From the NCBI GenBank assembly GCA_021807225.1, contig JAKAPI010000038.1, positions 1 to 5,992 of the forward strand: a stretch of DNA of 5,992 bases, given 5' to 3'. Below the pieces are notes generated by a model. It saw only the letters and a program-made list of their open reading frames with translations. It did not search any database and was not told where the DNA came from. Position 1 is the first letter of the stretch. Every line of letters begins with the position of its first letter. Shown one piece after another: positions 1 to 5,734 of this stretch. A program made the position numbers and the translations under genes. This DNA comes from an archaeon. Its GTDB lineage: Archaea; Thermoproteota; Nitrososphaeria; Nitrososphaerales; UBA183.

Positions 1-2
1 CG

Positions 3-1157
3 TACTGCCCGCGATGCTACGGTGGAGACGGAGTCGAGGACGAGGAGTGGCCTCAGGCGGCCATGGGGTCGCACCTCTCGCTCCCCTATGGCGACTCCGC
101 TCCCTCTAGGTCTGATCTTAGGAAGATCATCGACCATCCCGCCTCGGTGAAGGAGCACAACATCGCCAGGGGGATACACGTCGACGCCCTGGAGAAGGCT
201 GTCCACGACAAGGCAGCTGCCGCGGTCGAGCAGCTGGAGGTCTCATGGGAAGTGCGGTCTAAAATCATGGCAGGAGTGGAAAGGGAGGCGGCCGCGCTCT
301 GGAAGAGGTCGAGAAAGAGCGGGGAAAAGAGCATCCCCCTAGAGAAGGCAGTGGCACTCGCTTTCCTGAGCCAGTGCAGGAGCATTGGGAGGTCGGTGGA
401 GGAGATGCAGCACGCCCTCGCCAGAGCGGGGTTCGGGATACGGATGGAATCCGTGCTCATCACCGTGGCTTCGGACAAACCCGAGGGTGTCAGGATCCTC
501 GTAAACAGGCGCGAAACGGGGACGAAGCTCAGGGCATCCCCCAAGACCGTGAGGGTCCAGATCTACCTGAGCGACCTGATTGAGAGCGGGGATGAGGAGG
601 GTGTAGTAGAAATCAGGACAGATGAGACCGGGGCAATACTCGACGTCCGCTCCCCGTACGAGACCGAGCGCCCCGACTGGCAGACCGTGAAGGTCTTCGC
701 CGCGAGGCGGTGCTTCTACCTCTTCAAAGCGCGGAAGGAGGCTGCGAGCATAGCCAGGGCTGACAACACTTCGCCTTCACACGTCAACGTCGACGCCCTG
801 ATCAAGCGCTACCTCCCGTCGAAGTTCCCTGTCACAGCGACCCTCATGGAGACCGCCGACTGCCTCCGACAGGTAGAGGTGAGGTTCGCCTCACTGCTCA
901 GGGAGATGATCGTCGACGCCCGGGGAAGGTCGCCAGAGAGCGTGGCTGCGACTGCCCTCTATCTCGCGGACATGGAGGTGTTCAGGTCCCTGTCTCCGGA
1001 GCAGAAAGGCCTCGTCTGGTCCCTGATTGTGCGCAGGGAGATGGACAGGGGTGGCTACCTCGGGACCAAGGGCCTTCTGTTAAAGGGGGAAGTGGGCTAC
1101 GACGAGAGTGTCGTCCAAGACCAGGACCTCAAGCGTATCGGAGGTAGGATGAGTTGA
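3..1157 (+). CDS. Divergent TFIIB/TFB-like transcription factor with an inter-repeat insertion (5' partial)
   Basis: The frame is open to the window edge, so the gene starts upstream; the ATG at 63 is only the first internal Met. Codons before it encode a CPRC motif (6-17), probably half of an N-terminal zinc ribbon. Numbering from that Met, residues 40-125 read as a TFB cyclin repeat: helices around 50-80, then a small-residue helix EKAVALAFLSQCRSIGRSVEEM (94-115, here split by reading) matching the family pattern of an Ala-rich helix followed by a Gly-Arg/Ser turn. Residues 243-305 look like the second repeat, ending in PESVAATALYLAD (291-303). Both halves begin with VDALxK. About 100 residues between them (130-235), beta-rich and charged, have no counterpart in ordinary TFB. 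In archaea TFB binds TBP-DNA and recruits RNA polymerase; whether this one does is inference. It overlaps the parB-like gene. Alternative: an element-encoded cyclin-fold protein with another role. Confidence 0.6.
   Translation, partial: YCPRCYGGDGVEDEEWPQAAMGSHLSLPYGDSAPSRSDLRKIIDHPASVKEHNIARGIHVDALEKAVHDKAAAAVEQLEVSWEVRSKIMAGVEREAAALWKRSRKSGEKSIPLEKAVALAFLSQCRSIGRSVEEMQHALARAGFGIRMESVLITVASDKPEGVRILVNRRETGTKLRASPKTVRVQIYLSDLIESGDEEGVVEIRTDETGAILDVRSPYETERPDWQTVKVFAARRCFYLFKARKEAASIARADNTSPSHVNVDALIKRYLPSKFPVTATLMETADCLRQVEVRFASLLREMIVDARGRSPESVAATALYLADMEVFRSLSPEQKGLVWSLIVRREMDRGGYLGTKGLLLKGEVGYDESVVQDQDLKRIGGRMS
1140..1156 (+). promoter_or_regulatory. Shine-Dalgarno and overlapping TTG start of the parB-like gene
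   Basis: GGAGGT (1140-1145) lies 8 nt before TTG at 1154-1156. The TTG overlaps the TGA stop of the upstream gene (1155-1157) in the sequence ttga. This spacing and overlap decide the TTG start over internal ATG codons and indicate translational coupling with the TFB-like gene. Confidence 0.75.
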
Positions 1158-2473
1158 AGCTCCTCAGAGGGAAGGAGCCCGAGGCGAGGAGCGAGGGGAA
1201 GCTTGTAGCGCTCCCGGTGAAGCTCTGCGAGCCGCACCCTGATCTTCAGACGCGGCTGAAGTACGACCAGGTGGACGCGCTCGCCGAGGACATCAGGGTC
1301 CACGGGCAGCTGCAGCCGGGAAGGGCGGTCGAGAGGCCCGACGGGTCCGGATACTGGATCTACATGGGGATAGGGCGGCTCCTGGCGATCAAGAAGCTCT
1401 TCGAGAAGGACGGCGAGCCCAAGAGCTACTATGCCCTCTTGGACGAGGGGCTTCCATTCGTCGAGCTGTTCTCGAGGTCCATGTCGGAGAACCTGAAGCG
1501 CAGGAATCTTTCGGTCCTTGAGGAGGTAAGGTCGTTCTACCTTGCCTCACGGAAGGCTGACGAGGACGATATCGTCGCTGCGTCTGCCAAGATTGGAGAA
1601 GAGCCTTCCGCAGTGAGGAAGAGGATAGAGCTGGCCAGGGCGCTGGGGGAGAAGCTGTCGCGCCTGTATGACGTAGAGACGAGGGCAGGGTCCTCGTTCC
1701 AGCTCGGTCACCTCGAGGCCCTGTCGAAGCTCGTTGACGAGAGGGCGTTCTACCAGGCGGCTGCGGCGGTGGCTTTTGCGCGGTTCAACGTGAAGGAGCT
1801 CCAGGCGGCCCTGCGGAACAACTCCATCGACAAGATCGCGGCGGGGTTGCCGCCGTGGTTCTACGAGCTTTTCCCCGAGTACGCGGCGAAGCCCGAGGAG
1901 AAGGGGGACGGCCCCGACGCCGGTGCCGTCCACAAGGCGGAGTTGCCGGAGCAGAAGAACGTGGTGGCCCATTTCGTCGCGGCCCCGCAGCAGCTGCCTC
2001 CGCCCTCGCCGGTCGAGAAGCCGCTGGAGGTTTCTACTACATCTTCCAACGCGTCTGCCTCCCAGCCCCCCACCGGGGTCACCTACAAGGAGCGCCTCCC
2101 CTTCGTGGAGTGCCCCCACTGCGGGGCCCAGAACCCCTTCGAGCTGAAGGAGGACGCGGAGCTGACCCTGATCAGGTTCCAGGGGTCGGCCGTGCCGAAG
2201 AAGGACGCCGCCTCCCCCGAGGGGTCGTTCCGGAGGAGCTGCATCTGCGTGAACGGGGAGTGCGGGAAGGAGTTCTGGCTCTGGGCCGCCCTGGCGGACG
2301 GCGAGCTGAGGGCCGAGGCGAGGCGGAAGGGCGAAGAGGGGTGGTTCCCCCTGCCGCAGAAGTCGCCCACGGTCGGCTCGGTGAGCTGGAGCGCGGAGAG
2401 GAAGGCGTGGATGGTGAAGGCTGACGGGCGCCTCTGCGTCTACGGCGAGGACGGCAGGTTCGCCGAAGCCTAG
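1154..2473 (+). CDS. ParB-like DNA-binding protein with C-terminal zinc ribbon
   Basis: 439 aa. Residues about 18-118 form a ParB N-terminal (ParB/Srx-fold) domain: a HPDLQTR segment (28-34), an HGQLQP segment (50-55) like the usual 'GLlqP' stretch, GIGRLLA (72-78) at the place of the GERRxxA nucleotide-binding box, and SENLKRRNLSVLEE (111-124) like the conserved ENLqRxdLsplEe motif. A helix-turn-helix probably lies near 136-162. After a proline/serine-rich linker (about 275-310) comes a zinc-binding module with C320, C323, C363/C365 and C370. ParB proteins bind parS sites and, in many cases CTP, for plasmid or chromosome segregation; other members are transcription regulators. The second Arg of GERR is retained (R75) but the Glu-Arg pair is Ile-Gly, so CTP use is uncertain. 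Coupled to the TFB-like gene upstream; no ParA in the window. The TTG start is supported by a strong ribosome site. Confidence 0.8.
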   Translation: MKLLRGKEPEARSEGKLVALPVKLCEPHPDLQTRLKYDQVDALAEDIRVHGQLQPGRAVERPDGSGYWIYMGIGRLLAIKKLFEKDGEPKSYYALLDEGLPFVELFSRSMSENLKRRNLSVLEEVRSFYLASRKADEDDIVAASAKIGEEPSAVRKRIELARALGEKLSRLYDVETRAGSSFQLGHLEALSKLVDERAFYQAAAAVAFARFNVKELQAALRNNSIDKIAAGLPPWFYELFPEYAAKPEEKGDGPDAGAVHKAELPEQKNVVAHFVAAPQQLPPPSPVEKPLEVSTTSSNASASQPPTGVTYKERLPFVECPHCGAQNPFELKEDAELTLIRFQGSAVPKKDAASPEGSFRRSCICVNGECGKEFWLWAALADGELRAEARRKGEEGWFPLPQKSPTVGSVSWSAERKAWMVKADGRLCVYGEDGRFAEA

Positions 2474-2477
2474 GGGC

Positions 2478-2524
2478 TGTTACCCGAAATTGGCGGTTCT
2501 CGAAGTTGTCAGATTCGGGTAACA
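2478..2524. repeat. 11-bp perfect inverted repeat at the parB / winged-helix gene junction
   Basis: The left arm TGTTACCCGAA (2478-2488) is the exact reverse complement of TTCGGGTAACA (2514-2524), with a 25-nt spacer. It starts 4 nt after the parB-like stop and covers the TTG start (2506) of the next gene. Arm centres are about 36 bp apart, between three and four helical turns. It could be an operator for the winged-helix protein, a parS-like site for the ParB-like protein, or an RNA stem occluding the TTG. The sequence alone does not decide between these. Confidence 0.7.
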
Positions 2525-2895
2525 CGCGGGTCTGCCCGAAGTGCGGCCGGCGGGGCTACGGTCCCTACACGAAGCGCCAGAGGGGGGAGCACTACGCCCA
2601 GTACTTCGTCCACCCATACGAGGAGGACGGGGTGAGGCGCCTGAGATGGCACTTCATCCCGAAGGGGAGGAGGTCAGCGGAGAGGAGGGAGAGGCTGGCG
2701 CGCCTGCTGGCGAGCGACGGATGGCGGGGGACGGGATACTTCGCGGGCCTGCTAGGGGTCTCTGAAAGTACGGTCCGGCGGGATCTGGACGTCCTAGCGG
2801 CGGATGGACGGGTAGTACGCAAGAAGTACGGTGGATACTTGGCCGACCTCTCAGGGACCCTTCTGAAGGACAAGCCCTGGATTGCTTGGAGCTAG
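2506..2895 (+). CDS. CPKC-motif plus DeoR-type winged-helix regulator
   Basis: 129 aa. Residues 10-14 are CPKCG, one half of a zinc knuckle; no second Cys pair follows, but H29, H36 and H49 in a Tyr/Arg/His-rich stretch (18-52) might complete a site. Residues 57-111 are a DeoR-family helix-turn-helix: RRERLARLLASDG (60-72), then GVSESTVRRDLDVLAADG (84-101) with the diagnostic STVRRDL recognition helix, and a wing ending KKYGGY (106-111). DeoR proteins usually carry a large sugar-phosphate effector domain after the HTH; here only about 18 residues follow, so this is a stand-alone DNA binder. Starts 32 nt after the parB-like gene. TTG at 2506 is the only plausible start before CPKC; no Shine-Dalgarno is evident, and the start sits inside the 11-bp inverted repeat, which suggests autoregulation (inference). 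Confidence 0.75.
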   Translation: MSDSGNTRVCPKCGRRGYGPYTKRQRGEHYAQYFVHPYEEDGVRRLRWHFIPKGRRSAERRERLARLLASDGWRGTGYFAGLLGVSESTVRRDLDVLAADGRVVRKKYGGYLADLSGTLLKDKPWIAWS

Positions 2896-2939
2896 TGGCG
2901 GCTGTAGCACCCTATCGAGCTGTGGGCGCCCCCGGGGCT

Positions 2940-2949
2940 GCTTTTATCC
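2940..2949 (+). promoter_or_regulatory. TATA-like box of the zinc-finger microprotein gene
   Basis: GCTTTTATCC interrupts a very GC-rich stretch. TTTTAT is centred about 24-25 nt before the ATG at 2969, the archaeal TATA-to-start distance, so the transcript would be leaderless. Confidence 0.55.
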
Positions 2950-2968
2950 TGCCTCGGCCGTTCTGGGC

Positions 2969-3250
2969 ATGTCCCTGGATCCCACTGAGAGGTGCAACTT
3001 CTGCGGGAACGTGTACCTCCTTTGGAAGCTGGTCGACCACGAATCAATCTGCTCTCTGAGGCCAAAGAAACTGACCATTGCAGAAGCCGTCAGGATTGTG
3101 ACGAAGTCTCATCCTCTCGCTTCGAAGGATAGAGCCCTTCTCCTCAGGCTCGTCTGGCAGGTTCTGGACGGCTACCGAACCGCTCCCCCCATGACCAAGC
3201 TTACCGACCCCCGGCTGGTCCTTGCGATGGCCCGGCCTGCAACGCGTTAA
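2969..3250 (+). CDS. C2HC zinc-finger microprotein
   Basis: 93 aa, no recognised family. Residues 9-28 form a finger-like CxxC-x11-HxxxC pattern (C9, C12, H24, C28), spaced like a classical C2H2 finger with Cys as last ligand. The rest (about 35-93) looks helical, with KLTIAEAVRIV (37-47, approx.) and RALLLRLVWQVLDGY (58-72, approx.), and a basic tail. Single-finger proteins of this size in archaea are often DNA- or RNA-binding regulators; no target can be named. ATG 2969 is chosen because a TATA-like box sits about 25 nt upstream; a longer reading from TTG 2882 would overlap the winged-helix gene and add a low-complexity N-terminus. Confidence 0.65.
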   Translation: MSLDPTERCNFCGNVYLLWKLVDHESICSLRPKKLTIAEAVRIVTKSHPLASKDRALLLRLVWQVLDGYRTAPPMTKLTDPRLVLAMARPATR

Positions 3251-3254
3251 TACC
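3245..3254 (+). promoter_or_regulatory. TATA-like box of the acidic peptide gene
   Basis: CGTTAATACC overlaps the stop codon of the zinc-finger gene and is centred about 28 nt before the ATG at 3278. The position suits leaderless transcription; the match is weaker than the others. Confidence 0.4.
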
Positions 3255-3277
3255 TCCTGCGGTCCGGCGGCGTTCCA

Positions 3278-3358
3278 ATGTCCGAAGAGGACGAAGAGCT
3301 TGAGGATGACAACGATGACGAAGACGAAGGCCTGAGCGACGACGAAACCGAAGAATAG
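3278..3358 (+). CDS. 26-residue highly acidic peptide
   Basis: The reading frame from ATG 3278 to TAG 3356-3358 encodes a peptide with 18 Asp/Glu among 26 residues, no Lys, Arg or His, and only two Leu. No family is recognised. Such acidic stretches resemble tails of chromatin chaperones or DNA-mimic proteins, but a free 26-mer of this kind has no assigned function that I know. It is in the same frame as the zinc-finger gene: nine sense codons separate that gene's TAA from this ATG, so readthrough would give an acidic-tailed zinc-finger protein. Support for it being real is the TATA-like box at the expected distance and the strong amino-acid bias; the short length keeps doubt. Confidence 0.5.
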   Translation: MSEEDEELEDDNDDEDEGLSDDETEE

Positions 3359-3383
3359 GCACACCTGGCTCAACTCTAGGGCG

Positions 3384-3392
3384 CGTTTTAGC
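3384..3392 (+). promoter_or_regulatory. TATA-like box of the surface glycoprotein gene
   Basis: CGTTTTAGC, with TTTTA centred 26 nt before the TTG at 3414. It shares the 9-mer and the following GC-rich run with the box at 5690. The distance predicts a leaderless mRNA starting at the TTG. Confidence 0.55.
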
Positions 3393-3413
3393 GGCCAGCC
3401 TCCCAACTAGTCG

Positions 3414-5321
3414 TTGAGAGTACTTCCGATTCTGCTGGTGCCCATCGTCTTCTCGACTTCGATGTACCTAGTCGGCATTCCGCACCAGGCGCCACAGGAT
3501 CCCTGTGATTCCTACGGCGACTGCGTCTCGAGCTCGATTAGCTACATCCGCGCCAACCCGGACCACACGCTCTATCTCGGGGACAGCTTCCAAATCTCGG
3601 TCTCCATTGCCACCGGCCTGAACACGACCGGTCATTCGCTCTCTTGGTCGTATGACCAGTCAGAGTTCCGAAGGACAGGAGACTCGTTCAATGTCTCGGG
3701 AAGCGCAATAGGGGTCTACTCGGTCACAGCCTCAGCGACTTTTGTGGGATCTGTGACCGTAGGAAACACAACGCAGCCCTTCAACTCCACACTCACGACA
3801 AGCCAGCAGGTCGCGGTCGTCAGATACGACCCTAAGTTCACCGCATACGCCTACATGCTCTACGGCAACAGCACCGCTCCCAGCAGCCTGCAGAGGCCCT
3901 GGGTGCTGCTGGTCAGATACGACGGGAACCTCCCGGGATACTCTTTCGCCGGGGACGGGAACACAGCTGCCTTCAACGGCAGCAGGACCCTGGCGGAGAG
4001 GGCCTATTTTGACAGCTTCCACTTCACGACCCTCAGCTACCAGCCCGTCATGACCAGCGGCGTGCTCGACTTCCGTGTCATCAACAGCACAGGGACGGCG
4101 CAGTATGGCTGGCTCAACCAGAGGGAATCCGCCCCGCTCTACTACGGCAATCGAATAGAGAAGTACGTCTTCCAGGCCACTCCTACGAGCCTCTCTTCCC
4201 TGCTGACTCGGGGATTCGTCTATCAGAATGTCACAATGGTCGGGTTCTGGCAGCAGGAGGACGCATGTACCCTGAAGCAGTCCTACTTGCTGGTGCCGTT
4301 CCTCTGGAGCGGACGGCTGAACATCATCTCAGTGGATTCGAGCGGCAACCTGGTGCCGAGCACGCCCATATCGCTCACAATCCAAAACCCGTCTCCGCTC
4401 GACTACTGGCTGACCGGCAACTTCCAGCAGGCTTTCGGCAGCGACCCCGCGGCGCTCCGGGCTTTCGAGGAGGACCTCTACCCCACCAACCAGTCCATGA
4501 CCTTCACAGGCACGGGCGGGTTGAGCCTGCTCCTGAACCAGACTAGCCTTGTCCCTCCCCAGATCTCCCTGACGGCGGGGAGCACCACGTCGACCGGCAC
4601 TTTCGACTTCACCCCGACCCTCTTGGACAGCGCAATCATGTCCGTCCCGAACTCGCTGAACGGCACCGTCTTCTACGCGAACGCTACGATTCCGCTCTGG
4701 TCGTACAACATGATACAGGGCAACCTGGCCTTTCTCCCAATCTCTACCACAATCGATCATCCTACGGCATTCCTGGAACTGGTGAACGATGGCCAGTCCG
4801 GGTGGGTCGCGGGGAACACGACCGAGCCCCAAACGCCGTCGGCGTTCGCATCGCAGGAATATGGGTTCTGGCCCATGGGAGAGAACCTCACAGTGTATGT
4901 GAACCTGCAGGGCGGGGGAGTGAACCTCCTGGGAGTGCAGAAAGTCAGTCCGAGCGAGTACCAGGCGTCGTTCTACGTGGAGCCATGGAGTGGCGGGATA
5001 TCGAGCGTCCAGGTGACTCAGGGCAGTGGTGCGATAGAGAACGAGTCAACATTGGACTCGGCGGCTTATCCGTCACCTCTGCCTCAGGGGCTCACCGGCT
5101 TCTTCTCTATCACGTACCCCGCCACCGGTCAGGACGTGAGGGCTGTCTTCACAAACGTCTGGGGGGCGAAGACCGCGGTCGACCTGGGTGTCGCTACGGC
5201 TCCGGCTCCCTTGACGTCTCTCATTCCTGAGACTACGGTGGCAGCCTTCGCCATAGCCGGTGTCGTGTGGCTGATTGCGAGCGGGGTTCTGAAGACGCGG
5301 AAACCAAACATTCACCAGTAG
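3414..5321 (+). CDS. Large secreted, membrane-anchored glycoprotein of unknown function
   Basis: 635 aa. Residues 2-22 are a hydrophobic signal or anchor; residues about 605-627 are a C-terminal transmembrane helix followed by a short basic tail (KTRKPN), so the body is predicted outside the cell. Between them is Ser/Thr/Asn/Gly-rich, beta-type sequence with 15 Asn-X-Ser/Thr sequons (for example N70, N118, N152, N224, N416, N468, N543), as in archaeal S-layer or adhesin-like proteins. C31 and C37 are close enough for a disulphide; C285 is the only other Cys. No catalytic motif is visible. TTG 3414 is used because a TAG lies two codons upstream in frame, a TATA-like box is 26 nt away, and the next ATG (3462) would remove most of the signal. 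Alone in its transcription unit, upstream of two other membrane or secreted genes. Confidence 0.75.
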   Translation: MRVLPILLVPIVFSTSMYLVGIPHQAPQDPCDSYGDCVSSSISYIRANPDHTLYLGDSFQISVSIATGLNTTGHSLSWSYDQSEFRRTGDSFNVSGSAIGVYSVTASATFVGSVTVGNTTQPFNSTLTTSQQVAVVRYDPKFTAYAYMLYGNSTAPSSLQRPWVLLVRYDGNLPGYSFAGDGNTAAFNGSRTLAERAYFDSFHFTTLSYQPVMTSGVLDFRVINSTGTAQYGWLNQRESAPLYYGNRIEKYVFQATPTSLSSLLTRGFVYQNVTMVGFWQQEDACTLKQSYLLVPFLWSGRLNIISVDSSGNLVPSTPISLTIQNPSPLDYWLTGNFQQAFGSDPAALRAFEEDLYPTNQSMTFTGTGGLSLLLNQTSLVPPQISLTAGSTTSTGTFDFTPTLLDSAIMSVPNSLNGTVFYANATIPLWSYNMIQGNLAFLPISTTIDHPTAFLELVNDGQSGWVAGNTTEPQTPSAFASQEYGFWPMGENLTVYVNLQGGGVNLLGVQKVSPSEYQASFYVEPWSGGISSVQVTQGSGAIENESTLDSAAYPSPLPQGLTGFFSITYPATGQDVRAVFTNVWGAKTAVDLGVATAPAPLTSLIPETTVAAFAIAGVVWLIASGVLKTRKPNIHQ

Positions 5322-5327
5322 TCAGCT

Positions 5328-5336
5328 CGTTATAAC
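5328..5336 (+). promoter_or_regulatory. TATA-like box of the two-helix membrane protein gene
   Basis: CGTTATAAC is centred about 24 nt before the ATG at 5357, in the 35-nt gap after the glycoprotein gene. The GTTATAAC part is palindromic. It is the best TATA match of the window and again predicts a leaderless transcript. Confidence 0.65.
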
Positions 5337-5356
5337 CAGCCACCGCCTGTTCCGGC

Positions 5357-5686
5357 ATGGCACTAGGAACCGCGATGCAGAAGATCGAGTCCGCGGTGAT
5401 AGCTGTCGTCATCGGAATCGCTTTCCCGTTCATTGTCACCTACCTCGTCTCTGGCGGCGCTTCGTCTTCCTTTCTCATCCCATGCACCGCGGCGGGGAGC
5501 GGGGTCTGCCAGGTCGGGACTGTTTCCGGCAACATCATCACCCTCCCGCAGATACTCGTTAGCACAGCGAACCTGGTCATAACCCTCCTCACGGGCATCC
5601 TGATCATCTTCGCTTCCATCTTCGGGATATGGGGGGCGATAGAGTATGTGGGCGCCCACGGCGGGTCAGGCAGGGCCGGCGTCTGA
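5357..5686 (+). CDS. Small two-helix membrane protein, possibly VirB2/TedC-like pilin
   Basis: 109 aa. A short N-terminus (1-11) precedes a hydrophobic helix at about 12-33, then a 30-residue Ser/Gly-rich loop with C43 and C51, probably outside and possibly disulphide-linked, then a long hydrophobic segment at about 61-98 and a glycine-rich tail. Two hydrophobic segments in about 100 residues is the layout of VirB2/TrbC pilins of type IV secretion and of the small membrane proteins of archaeal DNA-transfer systems (CedA1, TedC), but no signature residue proves it and the Cys-bearing loop is longer than usual. It could equally be an unrelated small membrane protein. The start is fixed by a TAA in frame within the TATA-like box 24 nt upstream. 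Confidence 0.7.
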   Translation: MALGTAMQKIESAVIAVVIGIAFPFIVTYLVSGGASSSFLIPCTAAGSGVCQVGTVSGNIITLPQILVSTANLVITLLTGILIIFASIFGIWGAIEYVGAHGGSGRAGV

Positions 5687-5689
5687 CCT

Positions 5690-5698
5690 CGTTTTAGC
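5690..5698 (+). promoter_or_regulatory. TATA-like box upstream of the last gene
   Basis: CGTTTTAGC is identical in nine bases to the box before the glycoprotein gene. It is centred 41 nt before the ATG at 5735, so it would give a leader of about 15 nt rather than a leaderless mRNA. No in-frame ATG, GTG or TTG lies at the predicted start near 5719-5722. Confidence 0.45.
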
Positions 5699-5734
5699 CG
5701 CCCTCCCGCCTTCTGGTCTGGGTGTCCTCGGGAA

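Noticed and set aside
86..544. 152-codon open frame on the minus strand
   Set aside because: It lies wholly opposite the TFB-like gene and gives a Ser/Ala-rich product without domain features, as expected from GC-rich antisense frames.
1547..2119. 190-codon minus-strand frame opposite the parB-like gene
   Set aside because: Arg/Gly/Leu-rich shadow; the + strand product has clear ParB and zinc motifs.
1855..2424. 189-codon + frame inside the parB-like gene
   Set aside because: Low-complexity Arg/Gly/Pro sequence in an alternate frame of a supported gene.
2928..2947. GC-rich palindrome (CCCCGGGG) followed by TTTT as an intrinsic terminator
   Set aside because: The palindrome leaves no loop for a hairpin, and the T-run fits better as the TATA-like box of the next gene.
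2882..2968. Longer N-terminus for the zinc-finger protein from TTG 2882
   Set aside because: Would overlap the winged-helix gene and run through the TATA-like box; the added residues are low-complexity.
4329..4832. 167-codon minus-strand frame opposite the glycoprotein gene
   Set aside because: Arg/Val-rich antisense shadow without its own start signals or motifs.
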